This document shows positions 1-6,792 of a stretch of 64,000 bases of DNA, piece after piece (position 1 is the first letter of the stretch; each line of letters starts with the position of its first letter). A program made the translations under genes and the position numbers. Origin of the DNA: Ilyomonas limi (lineage in GTDB: Bacteria > Bacteroidota > Bacteroidia > Chitinophagales > Chitinophagaceae). A model generated the notes under the pieces. It searched no databases and was not told where the DNA came from. It saw only the letters and a list, made by a program, of their open reading frames with translations. The stretch covers positions 1-64,000 of the forward strand of contig NZ_SZQL01000013.1 of assembly GCF_005233845.1 (NCBI RefSeq), given 5' to 3'.

Positions 1-123
1 AGCCGCAGCTCTTCTACCGAAAACAGGTGGTCAATTTATAGCGAAATCACCTGGTCAATTTGCTCCGAAATGCAGTGGTCAGCTTGTAGCGAAATGGAGT
101 GGTCAATATCAGCGAAATCTCCA
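1..123 (+). mobile_element. Right end of an IS21-family-like insertion sequence
   Basis: Four consecutive units begin with TGGTCA at 28, 52, 76 and 100, an exact 24-bp period, and each carries a CGAAAT box about 14 bp later. Arrays of this kind (TGGTCAATTT...CGAAAT) are known at the ends of IS21-family elements, on the istB side reading outward. The orientation fits an istAB pair lying to the left of the window, with the terminal CA at about 122-123. No transposase lies in the window, so only the end is visible and the exact boundary is inferred. The remaining 124-249 shows nothing recognisable. Confidence 0.6.
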
Positions 124-249
124 GTTTATACCAAGTACGTGCCTGGCACAGCAGTTTACCGGCTTTCATCCGGCTGGTTCCTATGGTGCTTTCCCACAGG
201 TCGCCGCCAGCTCTCAGCATTGCCCTTTTAGGGCTTTGCTTGACGACAT

Positions 250-278
250 AAAAAAGCCTCCCTAAGAATAAGGAGGCT
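250..278 (-). terminator. Rho-independent terminator
   Basis: A 7-bp GC-rich stem (AGCCTCC 255-261 with GGAGGCT 272-278) is followed on the minus strand by a run of six T. It sits just past the stop of the minus-strand gene at 302 and probably ends that transcript. Confidence 0.8.
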
Positions 279-301
279 AAATAAGAACAATTCAGAAAAA
301 C

Positions 302-787
302 TTAAATCACTTCTATGATTGCAAATGCGTTATACGCACCATTATTTAATGAATACTGCACGCCGTTTACTTCCTGGTAAAACGAGATTTGCAGGAAATA
401 CAACTTAATACCTGTGCCGGTAGGAGTTGCAGCCGGAGTAAGCGTTACCGTGCCGGAGGTCATATCAATAGGCAGGTTTTCTACCTGTGTGTACTCCACC
501 TCGCTTGTGCCTAAGTCAAAGTCAATGATTGCAAATGCACCCTGCAAGCTTACATGCGTAGCTCCGGAAGGAAATGCAACGTCATTTGCCGGAACAAAAT
601 CGGTAATCTTGATAACGCCGGTGGCAGTTGTTACAGCATACGGCTTGTACAGCACTGCACCAAGTATAGAATTAATGTTGAAATTAAAATCTTTCAACAG
701 TGCTTTACCGGCAGCAGTACCCAAACCAACATCAACAGACCTTTCACCTCGCACGCTTGTAGTGTCCAGGTTCTTTACTTGCGCCAT
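302..787 (-). CDS. Conserved protein of unknown function (element cargo)
   Basis: 161 residues with no signal peptide, no membrane segment and no catalytic motif that I recognise. The composition is rich in T, V, G and A with alternating hydrophobic residues, which suggests a beta-rich fold. It begins MAQVKNLDTTSVRGERSVD and ends in hydrophobic EVI. It lies 36 bp downstream of the 75-residue gene at 824-1051 and a terminator follows its stop, so the two are probably co-transcribed, perhaps with the nuclease at 1059. Pairs of this kind occur in mobile regions of Bacteroidota as far as I recall, but no function is known to me. The position between an IS end and a tRNA-like att scar supports element cargo. 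Confidence 0.7.
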   Translation of the reverse strand: MAQVKNLDTTSVRGERSVDVGLGTAAGKALLKDFNFNINSILGAVLYKPYAVTTATGVIKITDFVPANDVAFPSGATHVSLQGAFAIIDFDLGTSEVEYTQVENLPIDMTSGTVTLTPAATPTGTGIKLYFLQISFYQEVNGVQYSLNNGAYNAFAIIEVI

Positions 788-823
788 AGTTTGCGTTACG
801 CGCGATGTTACGCGGTTATCTGC

Positions 824-1051
824 CTAAGTAGCAGCCATTACACGTATGGCATCACGCAACAGCTTACCAGCCGCCGCAGCATTGCCAAATTCATATCCAT
901 TTTCACGTGTACGCGCAAATGCCGGATCATTGGCAATCCTATCGCCGCTTACACCACTTTTTGTTTTCACAAGATGCCCGTCCTGTGTTTTGTAGAAGGT
1001 CATGTCCTGCAATGTTCCTTCTATCTTCAAAATACCATTTAACCTTGCCAT
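824..1051 (-). CDS. Small conserved protein of unknown function
   Basis: 75 residues, starting MARLNGILKIEGTLQDMTFY and containing a basic, polar middle (KTQDGHLVKTKSG, then NDPAFARTRENGYEFG) and an alanine-rich end. The conserved-looking NDPAFARTREN stretch and the tight spacing to its neighbours argue for a real gene. It lies 7 bp downstream of the nuclease gene and 36 bp upstream of the 161-residue gene, all on the minus strand, so a three-gene transcript is likely. I do not recognise a function. It could be a structural or DNA-associated protein of an integrated element, which is only a guess from context. Confidence 0.7.
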   Translation of the reverse strand: MARLNGILKIEGTLQDMTFYKTQDGHLVKTKSGVSGDRIANDPAFARTRENGYEFGNAAAAGKLLRDAIRVMAAT

Positions 1052-1058
1052 TGTTATT

Positions 1059-1589
1059 TTATTTTTGAGTTAGTAAATAGTTTGTACACCCTTTGCAATA
1101 TTTAGCCCTGTTGCGCTCATTATAAGACCTGTACAGCCACGGCGGGCACACATGGTTAACACCGCAAGCCCACAGCCCTGAATGCGTCATAATCGCCTCA
1201 TTCATCAGGTTATCCAGCATTGTTTCAGTGTCGTAGGCTATGTAATGCCAAGCCCAGCCATTGCGGATTAATAAGCTGTCTAACCGTTTACCGTCCAGCT
1301 TTACACTTACCAGTACACGCCCATACAAGTCCTTACCCACACTGTCATATTCAACCGCTTTACCTGTAAGAAGCTGATTAACGCACTGGTAAGCAGTAAA
1401 GCCAAAAGCTTGTTTCATTTCCGGCGCATCCACTTTAGTCAACCGCACAGTAAACACCCTTGCACCACTCCTGAAAACATAGGTATCACCATCTTTCACC
1501 CGCACTACTCTCGCTGTACTTTGCGCCAGTGCAGGCGTACAATTTGAGAACATTAGAATGAGATAGTAAACAATGTATTTCAGTCGCAT
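1059..1589 (-). CDS. Secreted thermonuclease (SNase-like) protein
   Basis: 176 residues. Residues 1-22 form a signal peptide ending ALA-Q, so the enzyme acts outside the cytoplasm. The SNase fold follows: VKDGDT (D33, D35), VRLTKVDAPE (R49, D54, E57) and DLYGR (R91). These match the calcium ligands and the two catalytic arginines plus glutamate of staphylococcal nuclease, so activity is expected on DNA and RNA with Ca2+. The tail from about 140 carries five cysteines (WACGVNHVCPP, CKGC), which could form disulfides or bind metal. The gene heads the minus-strand group 1589-302 and lies inside the presumed integrated element, where such nucleases are common cargo. The family call is secure; the biological role is not. 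Confidence 0.88.
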   Translation of the reverse strand: MRLKYIVYYLILMFSNCTPALAQSTARVVRVKDGDTYVFRSGARVFTVRLTKVDAPEMKQAFGFTAYQCVNQLLTGKAVEYDSVGKDLYGRVLVSVKLDGKRLDSLLIRNGWAWHYIAYDTETMLDNLMNEAIMTHSGLWACGVNHVCPPWLYRSYNERNRAKYCKGCTNYLLTQK

Positions 1590-1698
1590 ACTATAAAACT
1601 AAAACAGCTTACAGAGTAAAGAACAACAGGCATTTACAAGCAGGTCATTCGTGCCGATTATTCCATATACAACGCATTATTCCTGTCATTACATTTAG

Positions 1699-1754
1699 TA
1701 AATTTGTACTGCTTCAGTATAACTAAAGTATACCTGAAGTATAGATAGAGTATT
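1699..1754 (+). promoter_or_regulatory. -7 box followed by four 11-bp-phased AGTATA boxes
   Basis: TAAATTTG at 1699-1706 matches the Bacteroidota -7 box; no clear -33 TTTG is present. AGTATA follows at 1716, 1727 and 1738, and AGTATT at 1749, exactly 11 bp apart, so all four face the same side of the helix. The array ends 14 bp before the ATG of the small HTH-like gene at 1768. It is a plausible binding array for that protein or an element regulator; this role is inferred. Confidence 0.5.
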
Positions 1755-1767
1755 AAACTATATAGAG

Positions 1768-1959
1768 ATGGAAAGATTATGTATATATCCTAAAGATGTA
1801 CAGGTTATAACCGGCAGAAGTGAAAGGTATGGGCGTAATGTTATAAAGAAAATAAGAGAGCAATTAAACAAGCAAACTCACCAGTTTATTACGATTGAGG
1901 AGTTTTGCGATTACACCGGCTTGTGTGTAACCACCGTAAAGCAAACATTACGTAATTAG
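1768..1959 (+). CDS. Small HTH-like protein of mobile elements
   Basis: 63 residues, beginning MERLCIYPKDVQVITGRSER. The N-terminal YPKDVQVITG and the later FITIEEFCDYTGL followed by TTVKQTLR look like two short helix-turn-helix-like modules. Small proteins of this type occur often in Bacteroidota integrative elements and are usually annotated as hypothetical or DNA-binding. The charged middle (KKIREQLNKQTHQ) would suit nucleic acid contact. It stands alone on the plus strand, opposite the nuclease group, behind a -7 box and the phased AGTATA array, which is a natural candidate for autoregulation. Function is inferred from the sequence pattern and context only. Confidence 0.7.
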   Translation: MERLCIYPKDVQVITGRSERYGRNVIKKIREQLNKQTHQFITIEEFCDYTGLCVTTVKQTLRN

Positions 1960-2044
1960 TATAGCTAAAAACTAAAAGCCAGGAACAAGCGCCAGAACTT
2001 TAATAAATTTTATACTGCAAGTAATCTAAGTTACAAATTTTAGA

Positions 2045-2052
2045 TACCTTTG
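2045..2052 (+). promoter_or_regulatory. Bacteroidota-type -7 box (TACCTTTG)
   Basis: TACCTTTG is a perfect TAnnTTTG -7 box; no good -33 element is visible. It points toward the tRNA-Ser-like 3' fragment about 120 bp downstream, with no coding gene between. It may be an orphan promoter of an element transcript. Confidence 0.35.
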
Positions 2053-2169
2053 CCACGCAAAACAGTAAAGGTCTTTACATAGCATCACTGCATTAAACAA
2101 GAGAGAACAACAAGAGAACAAAAGGTTTTGATTTGTTGAAATGCTTATCTGGTAAAGCTTGTAATTATA

Positions 2170-2192
2170 GGTTCAAGAGCCTCTCTCTCCGC
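2170..2192 (+). other. tRNA-Ser 3'-end remnant, probable attachment site scar
   Basis: GGTTCAAGAGCCTCTCTCTC followed by CGC resembles the T-arm and acceptor 3' half of a bacterial tRNA-Ser, whose acceptor strand typically ends CTCTCTCCGC. The 90 bp upstream contain no matching 5' half (no GGAGAG start, no anticodon arm), and the T-stem is imperfect, so this is not a tRNA gene. A lone tRNA 3' end is what a tyrosine-recombinase element leaves at its far boundary. A terminator follows directly at 2201, as is usual after tRNA genes. The integrase and the intact tRNA would be outside the window. Confidence 0.5.
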
Positions 2193-2200
2193 TGAGTATA

Positions 2201-2238
2201 AAAAAATCCCTGTACTATTTTTTGCAGGGATTGCTTGT
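2201..2238. terminator. Bidirectional terminator hairpin
   Basis: An 8-bp stem (AATCCCTG 2205-2212 with CAGGGATT 2225-2232) is flanked by A-run and T-run sequence on both sides, so it can work on either strand. It follows the tRNA-like fragment. Confidence 0.7.
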
Positions 2239-2367
2239 TTTTTAGCAACCTCACCATTCTTTCTGTTCTTTATAATAGAAGCGTTCATATTGGCACATAA
2301 GTTTTAGCAGTATAATCCGTACTACTTTTTGTACTTTTTCGCCCTATCATACATCCCGGAACTGATT

Positions 2368-2523
2368 ATGGAGAAAGCAAAAGAGGAAGTGCAGGAAAAA
2401 GCTATGGAAAACAGCCGATAAACGCCGTAAAATATGGACGCAGCCGAATACAAGCACGTAGTATTGAGCTTAATTTTCTTTAAATACATCTCCGCAGCTT
2501 TAAAAATCTCTACCAAAAGCTGA
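2368..2523 (+). pseudogene. hsdM: Remnant of hsdM (type I restriction-modification, N-terminal end)
   Basis: Three frames joined in order rebuild the start of a type I DNA methyltransferase subunit. ATG at 2368 gives MEKAKEEVQEK, a shift gives LWKTADKRRK, and a second shift gives [11 protein letters not shown] then LSLIFFKYIS. Intact HsdM proteins have the same string (LW..[28 protein letters not shown]). The reading ends at TGA 2521-2523, and no methyltransferase motif or later part is present, so over 90% of the gene is gone. It lies just outside the tRNA-like att scar. I infer an earlier restriction-modification island here that was deleted or disrupted. Bases 2524-2651 show no further gene I can recognise. 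Confidence 0.8.
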
Positions 2524-2651
2524 TAGCCCAGTAAAGCAAGGGCGCAACCCACCCACTATTGGCAAGGATGTGGAAGATGGAACGGATACCATTAGAAAAA
2601 ATGATTTATCACTAAGTGGCGTATTACCGCTATAAGTATTAGAGATGAAAG

Positions 2652-4139
2652 CTAATTTCCTATTTTTTCTTTGGTTAATTCATTATTGATTGTCCGGTAA
2701 ATATGGAGCGGATTTTCATTTTTTAGTTCATCCGGCAGCAAATGATTAGGCCAGTTTTGATAAGCTACCGGTCTTACAAAACGTTTGATGCCATCGGCAC
2801 CAACGGAGGTAAACCGTGCATCGGTAGTTGCAGGAAACGGACCACCGTGCTGCATGCTTAAGCAAACTTCCACACCTGTTGGCACACCATTCAGTATCAT
2901 TCTGCCACAACGGTTTTTAATCGCTTCTATCATTTCCGCCTGCTCTGATAGCTCCATTTCCGTTGCCATAATAGTGCAGGTTAGCTGACCTTCCAGATGT
3001 TTTGCTATTGCTGTCATTTCCGTGATATCCTGGCATCTAACCACCAGCGTGTAGGGACCAAATACTTCCTGCTGCAACAATTCGTTGCTGAGAAAAGTTT
3101 TGCCGGTAACCGTTGCAATTATTGCAGCACCACAGTGATCGCTTGAAGGCAGTTCGGCTTCTGCAATGACCGTCACATTTTCCTGTTCCAAAGCTTTAGC
3201 CCTTTTTTCCGCATAGGCTTTGGCAATGCCCGGATGCAGCATTTTAGACGGAGCAATTCCCTTTATTTCATTGCCCATAGCTGAAATAAAATCCTGAAGC
3301 TCATCTCCTTCAATTCCGAGTATCAACCCAGGATTGGTACAAAATTGTCCAACACCAAGTGTAACGGATGATACCAGCAACTTTGCCAGGTCAACAGTTG
3401 ATGTTTTTAATTTATGGGGCAACAGAAATACGGGGTTGATGCTGCCCATTTCCGCAAAAACAGGAATAGGTTCTTTCCGCTGATTGCCCCAATCAAATAA
3501 CTGCTTGCCGCCAATATAAGAGCCGGTAAAACTAACTGCTTTTGTAAGGGGGTGTTTTACAAGGGCTTCACCTACCCCGAAGGAAGCGCCGTAAACATGT
3601 GTAAATATTCCATCGGGCATCTTGCATTCTGCTGCTGCCTGCATAATCAAATCTGCCACAAGGGTAGAGGTTTGTGCGTGGCCGGGATGTGCTTTCACAA
3701 TCACCGGGCAACCAGCTGCAAACGCACACGCGGTATCGCCACCAGCAGTAGAAAAAGCAAAGGGGAAATTGCTGGCTCCAAACACTACCACCGGACCCAA
3801 AGGAACCAGCATCTTTCGGATGTCTGGCTTTTGTGGATTACTATCAGAATGTGCGGTATCAATTCTTGCTTCCAGCCAATCTCCCCGCTCACAAGCATCG
3901 GCATAACTGTTTAGTTGAAACACAGTCCTTGCTTTTTCGCCTTTCAGTCTTCCTTCTGGAAGGCTGGTTTCTTCCATGGCTGTTTTGATCAGTTCATCAC
4001 TGCTGTTTTGGAGTGCCCGGGCGATGGCTCTCATGAAATCGGCACGCTGCTTTATAGAAAATTTACTGTATTGGTGAAAAGCTTTCCATGACTTTTGCAG
4101 GACTTCGTCAATTACTTCCAATGGTGTATCCTCTAACAT
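2652..4139 (-). CDS. Aldehyde dehydrogenase (NADP+), 2-oxoglutarate semialdehyde type
   Basis: 495 residues of the aldehyde dehydrogenase superfamily. Visible motifs are the cofactor-site FGASNFPF (N124), the SFTGS loop at about 203, the general base in FAEMGSINP (E230) and the nucleophile in LGVGQFCTNPG (C267). The long NADP-type form without an extended N-terminus is the group that oxidises 2-oxoglutarate semialdehyde (2,5-dioxopentanoate) to 2-oxoglutarate in non-phosphorylative sugar-acid and hydroxyproline pathways. It is the last gene of the minus-strand locus, 74 bp after the FAH-family gene, which is predicted to make exactly this semialdehyde. No signal peptide is present, so it acts in the cytoplasm. 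The substrate is inferred from family and context. Confidence 0.88.
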   Translation of the reverse strand: MLEDTPLEVIDEVLQKSWKAFHQYSKFSIKQRADFMRAIARALQNSSDELIKTAMEETSLPEGRLKGEKARTVFQLNSYADACERGDWLEARIDTAHSDSNPQKPDIRKMLVPLGPVVVFGASNFPFAFSTAGGDTACAFAAGCPVIVKAHPGHAQTSTLVADLIMQAAAECKMPDGIFTHVYGASFGVGEALVKHPLTKAVSFTGSYIGGKQLFDWGNQRKEPIPVFAEMGSINPVFLLPHKLKTSTVDLAKLLVSSVTLGVGQFCTNPGLILGIEGDELQDFISAMGNEIKGIAPSKMLHPGIAKAYAEKRAKALEQENVTVIAEAELPSSDHCGAAIIATVTGKTFLSNELLQQEVFGPYTLVVRCQDITEMTAIAKHLEGQLTCTIMATEMELSEQAEMIEAIKNRCGRMILNGVPTGVEVCLSMQHGGPFPATTDARFTSVGADGIKRFVRPVAYQNWPNHLLPDELKNENPLHIYRTINNELTKEKIGN

Positions 4140-4213
4140 AATTTGGATTTAAAAAGTGCTGAATTTATTCGCTACGAAATTAGCTTGCCCAATGGTTAAA
4201 AACCACACCTCTT

Positions 4214-5041
4214 TTAACCAACAACATTCACCAGTTCACCAATTCCATCAATGGAAATTTTGATCTCATCATCAGACTGCAAGGTGAAATCGTGCTCTGG
4301 CACAATACCTGTTCCTGTCATGATAAGACAGCCATGCGGGAAAGTGCATTCACGAAAAACAAACGACACCAGTTCTTCAGGTGTTCGCTTCATCTGGCTG
4401 ATAGCAATATGTCCTTCAAATACTTTTTCTGCATTCCGGGTGATCTGGAGATGAATGTTCGTGTTTTTATCTAAAGGCTGCCCGGTCACATACACGCAGG
4501 GACCTACAGCCGCGCAAGCATCATAGGTTTTAGCCTGGGGCAGATACAGGGGGTTTTCACCTTCAATGCTGCGGCTGCTCATGTCGTTCCCAATGGTATA
4601 GCCAACAATTTTTCCGGAAGAGGCCACCACCAATGTTAGCTCAGGTTCCGGAACATCCCATGTAGAATCTTTCCGGATTCTTACTTTTTCATTCGGACCT
4701 ACTACCCGGTATGGTGTGGATTTGAAAAAGACCTCCGGTCTTTCGGCTTCGTACACCCTTGCATAAAAATCGCCGCCGCCGGCATCTTTACTTTCTTCCT
4801 GTCTGCCTATTTTGCTGCGCAGATAAGTAACTCCGCAGGCCCATATCTCCTGGCTGCCAACCGGCGCCAGTACACCATCCATTAGTTTGTTTTCATCAGG
4901 AGATTGGGTAGCTATTATATTTTGTACCTTTTGAAAAAGATGATCATCATTAATAAATTCATCCCAGTTTTTATTTTTCAGCGAAAAAAACTGGTTGTCT
5001 TGCTCTACTACAATTGCTTCTTTTGTTTTGTATATTTTCAT
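4214..5041 (-). CDS. FAH-family protein, likely 2-keto-3-deoxy sugar-acid dehydratase
   Basis: 275 residues with a fumarylacetoacetate-hydrolase fold in the C-terminal two thirds. The metal-binding E-x-E is in [10 protein letters not shown] (E132, E134), followed by [11 protein letters not shown] (D153) and the [11 protein letters not shown] loop (K171, D174). The N-terminal domain (1-70) matches the small domain of this family. Members next to an aldehyde dehydrogenase include 2-keto-3-deoxy-D-arabinonate dehydratase, which yields 2-oxoglutarate semialdehyde. That activity fits the next gene, the aldehyde dehydrogenase at 2652. Related members instead hydrolyse acylpyruvates or isomerise dienes, so the substrate is inferred. 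No signal peptide, so cytoplasmic. It lies 198 bp downstream of susD, probably in the same transcript. Confidence 0.85.
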   Translation of the reverse strand: MKIYKTKEAIVVEQDNQFFSLKNKNWDEFINDDHLFQKVQNIIATQSPDENKLMDGVLAPVGSQEIWACGVTYLRSKIGRQEESKDAGGGDFYARVYEAERPEVFFKSTPYRVVGPNEKVRIRKDSTWDVPEPELTLVVASSGKIVGYTIGNDMSSRSIEGENPLYLPQAKTYDACAAVGPCVYVTGQPLDKNTNIHLQITRNAEKVFEGHIAISQMKRTPEELVSFVFRECTFPHGCLIMTGTGIVPEHDFTLQSDDEIKISIDGIGELVNVVG

Positions 5042-5239
5042 GGTTTCTATTTTAAAGTTGCCTGCCTTTCACGGTAAGGGTATAGTTGTGCGGAGAAATC
5101 TTTGATAACAAGAGGCAGCATTTTTTCACCTACATGAATAAAATGCTGCCCCAATATTTAATCTTGACTGCTATTCAGCATCGGGACTCCTGGAACAATA
5201 ATCGTTGGCAAATCTAAACTACTCCTTATTCAACAATTT

Positions 5240-6781
5240 TTATTTGTCCCACCAAACTCTTGTACTCAATACATCCGGCCCCTGCTTGTCAATCGCTTCA
5301 TTAACATTGGTGCCGTTGACAGACAATTCAGAGGTAGGATAGGTTAGCCTCCTGATAAAAGTGCCTTGGGGAACATCAGGGTTGTTCGGCTGCCCGTATG
5401 GGTTAGGTGCCAGTGCAGGATAACCACTTCTTCTGAAGTTGGCAAAAGCTTCAGGTCCATTCAAAAAAGAAGCAATCCAGTATTGGGTATTGATTTGTTC
5501 TAATTCTCTGCCAGCTTCCAGCGGATGGCTGGCTACATAGGTCTCTCTGTCCGCTTCAGCAACCGCTGAACCCAAATCGTAGGTGGCCATCTGATCCATA
5601 TTCGCTCTGATTCCATCTGCAAAATATTGCGCGGCATCGCCACTAATCCAGCCTCTGTAACTCGCTTCAGCCAGCAACAGTTGTGTCTGGGCTGCTGTAA
5701 CAAAAAATATGGGCGCTGTATTTTTTGCCATTCTTCTTCTATCTAACTGGCTGTAGTCATAAAAACTGGCAAGCCCGTCAGCTGTGGCCTTTGCTCCAAT
5801 GGTTCCATTATCATATCCCATAGGCATTCCTATCTGGGCGGTCGGATCTGTTGTGGCAATGTCAGGTGTTTGCTCTGGTCCTGAAGTGGCTCCTACATAG
5901 CGTACAGCAATAGAAGATAACCGTGGATCATTGTTGTTTTTTAACGTGTCCACAAATGCCTCAACGAGGTAAAAGTTAGCGGCTTCTGTTCCATTCAGCA
6001 TGTTTCCGATTGGTGACGTGTAATTGGCGTCATGCCTCATCATGGCATTATCCTCATTCTGTAAGATAACACCTCCGTTAAAAGCTGCTTGCACGGTTGT
6101 TTGTGCTTTTGCAGGATCTACTTTACTTAAGCGCATGCCTGCTCTGAGTAATAAAGAATAGCCAAACTTTTTCCATTGCGCAATATTCCCGGCGTATAAA
6201 ATATCTGATGCTTCTACGGTGCCGGATTCACTTAATGCGGCAGACGCATCAGTTAGCTCCTGAATGATACTTGGATAGATGTCCTCCTGTTGGTCGTATT
6301 TCGGAAAAAGCACCGCATCGGTTAAGCCGGCGCCACCTTCCGAATAAGGGATAGCTCCATATTCATCAGTAAGGATCATAAAGGCGTATGACTGCCATAT
6401 ACGAGCCATGTTGTACAAATTGCTTCTGGCAGGATCATCTTTTGTCCGTGCAATGGCATCATGCGTGTACTTAATAACATTTTGATAATAAGTGGCCCAT
6501 AACGGTGCATTGGTTACATCGCGGCTGTCCTGATTAAAATTGGCTCCTGCCAATACACCACCATTGGGTGTAACCAATTGCTGTACAATTCCCATATCAT
6601 ACACCACTGTTTTTGTGGGATAGGAAGTGTTAATGATGGCATTGTTCAACAAAAGCGCCGGATCGAGTGAGGTAGGATTTACCCTGTTTATATTGATTTC
6701 TTCCAAGCCTTTGGTACACGAAACGGCCGTTAATATTAATAGGAACAAGGCTAGCAAACTATAATTGAATATCTTCTTCAT
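5240..6781 (-). CDS. SusD/RagB-family surface lipoprotein (SusD-like_2 type)
   Basis: Outer-surface glycan- or nutrient-binding partner of the SusC transporter encoded just upstream. The chosen start (MKKIFNYS) gives a lipoprotein signal with lipobox TAVSC followed by TKG. An ATG four codons earlier (6793) overlaps the SusC stop by one base and may couple translation; either start is possible. The N-terminal helical repeats, NFNQDSRDV and RIWQSYAFMILTDEYGAIPY are typical of the SusD-like_2 branch, and FRRSGYPAL near the C-terminus is conserved across SusD proteins. Length (513 residues) is normal. Position inside a sugar-acid locus suggests it binds an acidic sugar or oligosaccharide (inference). 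Confidence 0.92.
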   Translation of the reverse strand: MKKIFNYSLLALFLLILTAVSCTKGLEEININRVNPTSLDPALLLNNAIINTSYPTKTVVYDMGIVQQLVTPNGGVLAGANFNQDSRDVTNAPLWATYYQNVIKYTHDAIARTKDDPARSNLYNMARIWQSYAFMILTDEYGAIPYSEGGAGLTDAVLFPKYDQQEDIYPSIIQELTDASAALSESGTVEASDILYAGNIAQWKKFGYSLLLRAGMRLSKVDPAKAQTTVQAAFNGGVILQNEDNAMMRHDANYTSPIGNMLNGTEAANFYLVEAFVDTLKNNNDPRLSSIAVRYVGATSGPEQTPDIATTDPTAQIGMPMGYDNGTIGAKATADGLASFYDYSQLDRRRMAKNTAPIFFVTAAQTQLLLAEASYRGWISGDAAQYFADGIRANMDQMATYDLGSAVAEADRETYVASHPLEAGRELEQINTQYWIASFLNGPEAFANFRRSGYPALAPNPYGQPNNPDVPQGTFIRRLTYPTSELSVNGTNVNEAIDKQGPDVLSTRVWWDK

Positions 6782-6792
6782 AAGTGGTTGCA

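Noticed and set aside
28-123. CRISPR-like regular repeats
   Set aside because: The 24-bp units have no unique spacers of constant length and match IS21-end structure; no cas gene is present.
414-1042. Plus-strand open frames over 302-1051
   Set aside because: They are complements of the minus-strand genes and have no promoter or family match.
1716-1754. Replication-origin iterons
   Set aside because: No replication initiator gene or DnaA boxes lie nearby; the array fits a promoter-proximal operator better.
2108-2192. A complete tRNA-Ser gene
   Set aside because: No acceptor 5' strand, D-arm or anticodon arm upstream of the 3' half.
2322-2552. 76-codon minus-strand open frame
   Set aside because: The plus strand of the same region carries the hsdM remnant with clear family similarity, and the minus frame has no similarity or signal.
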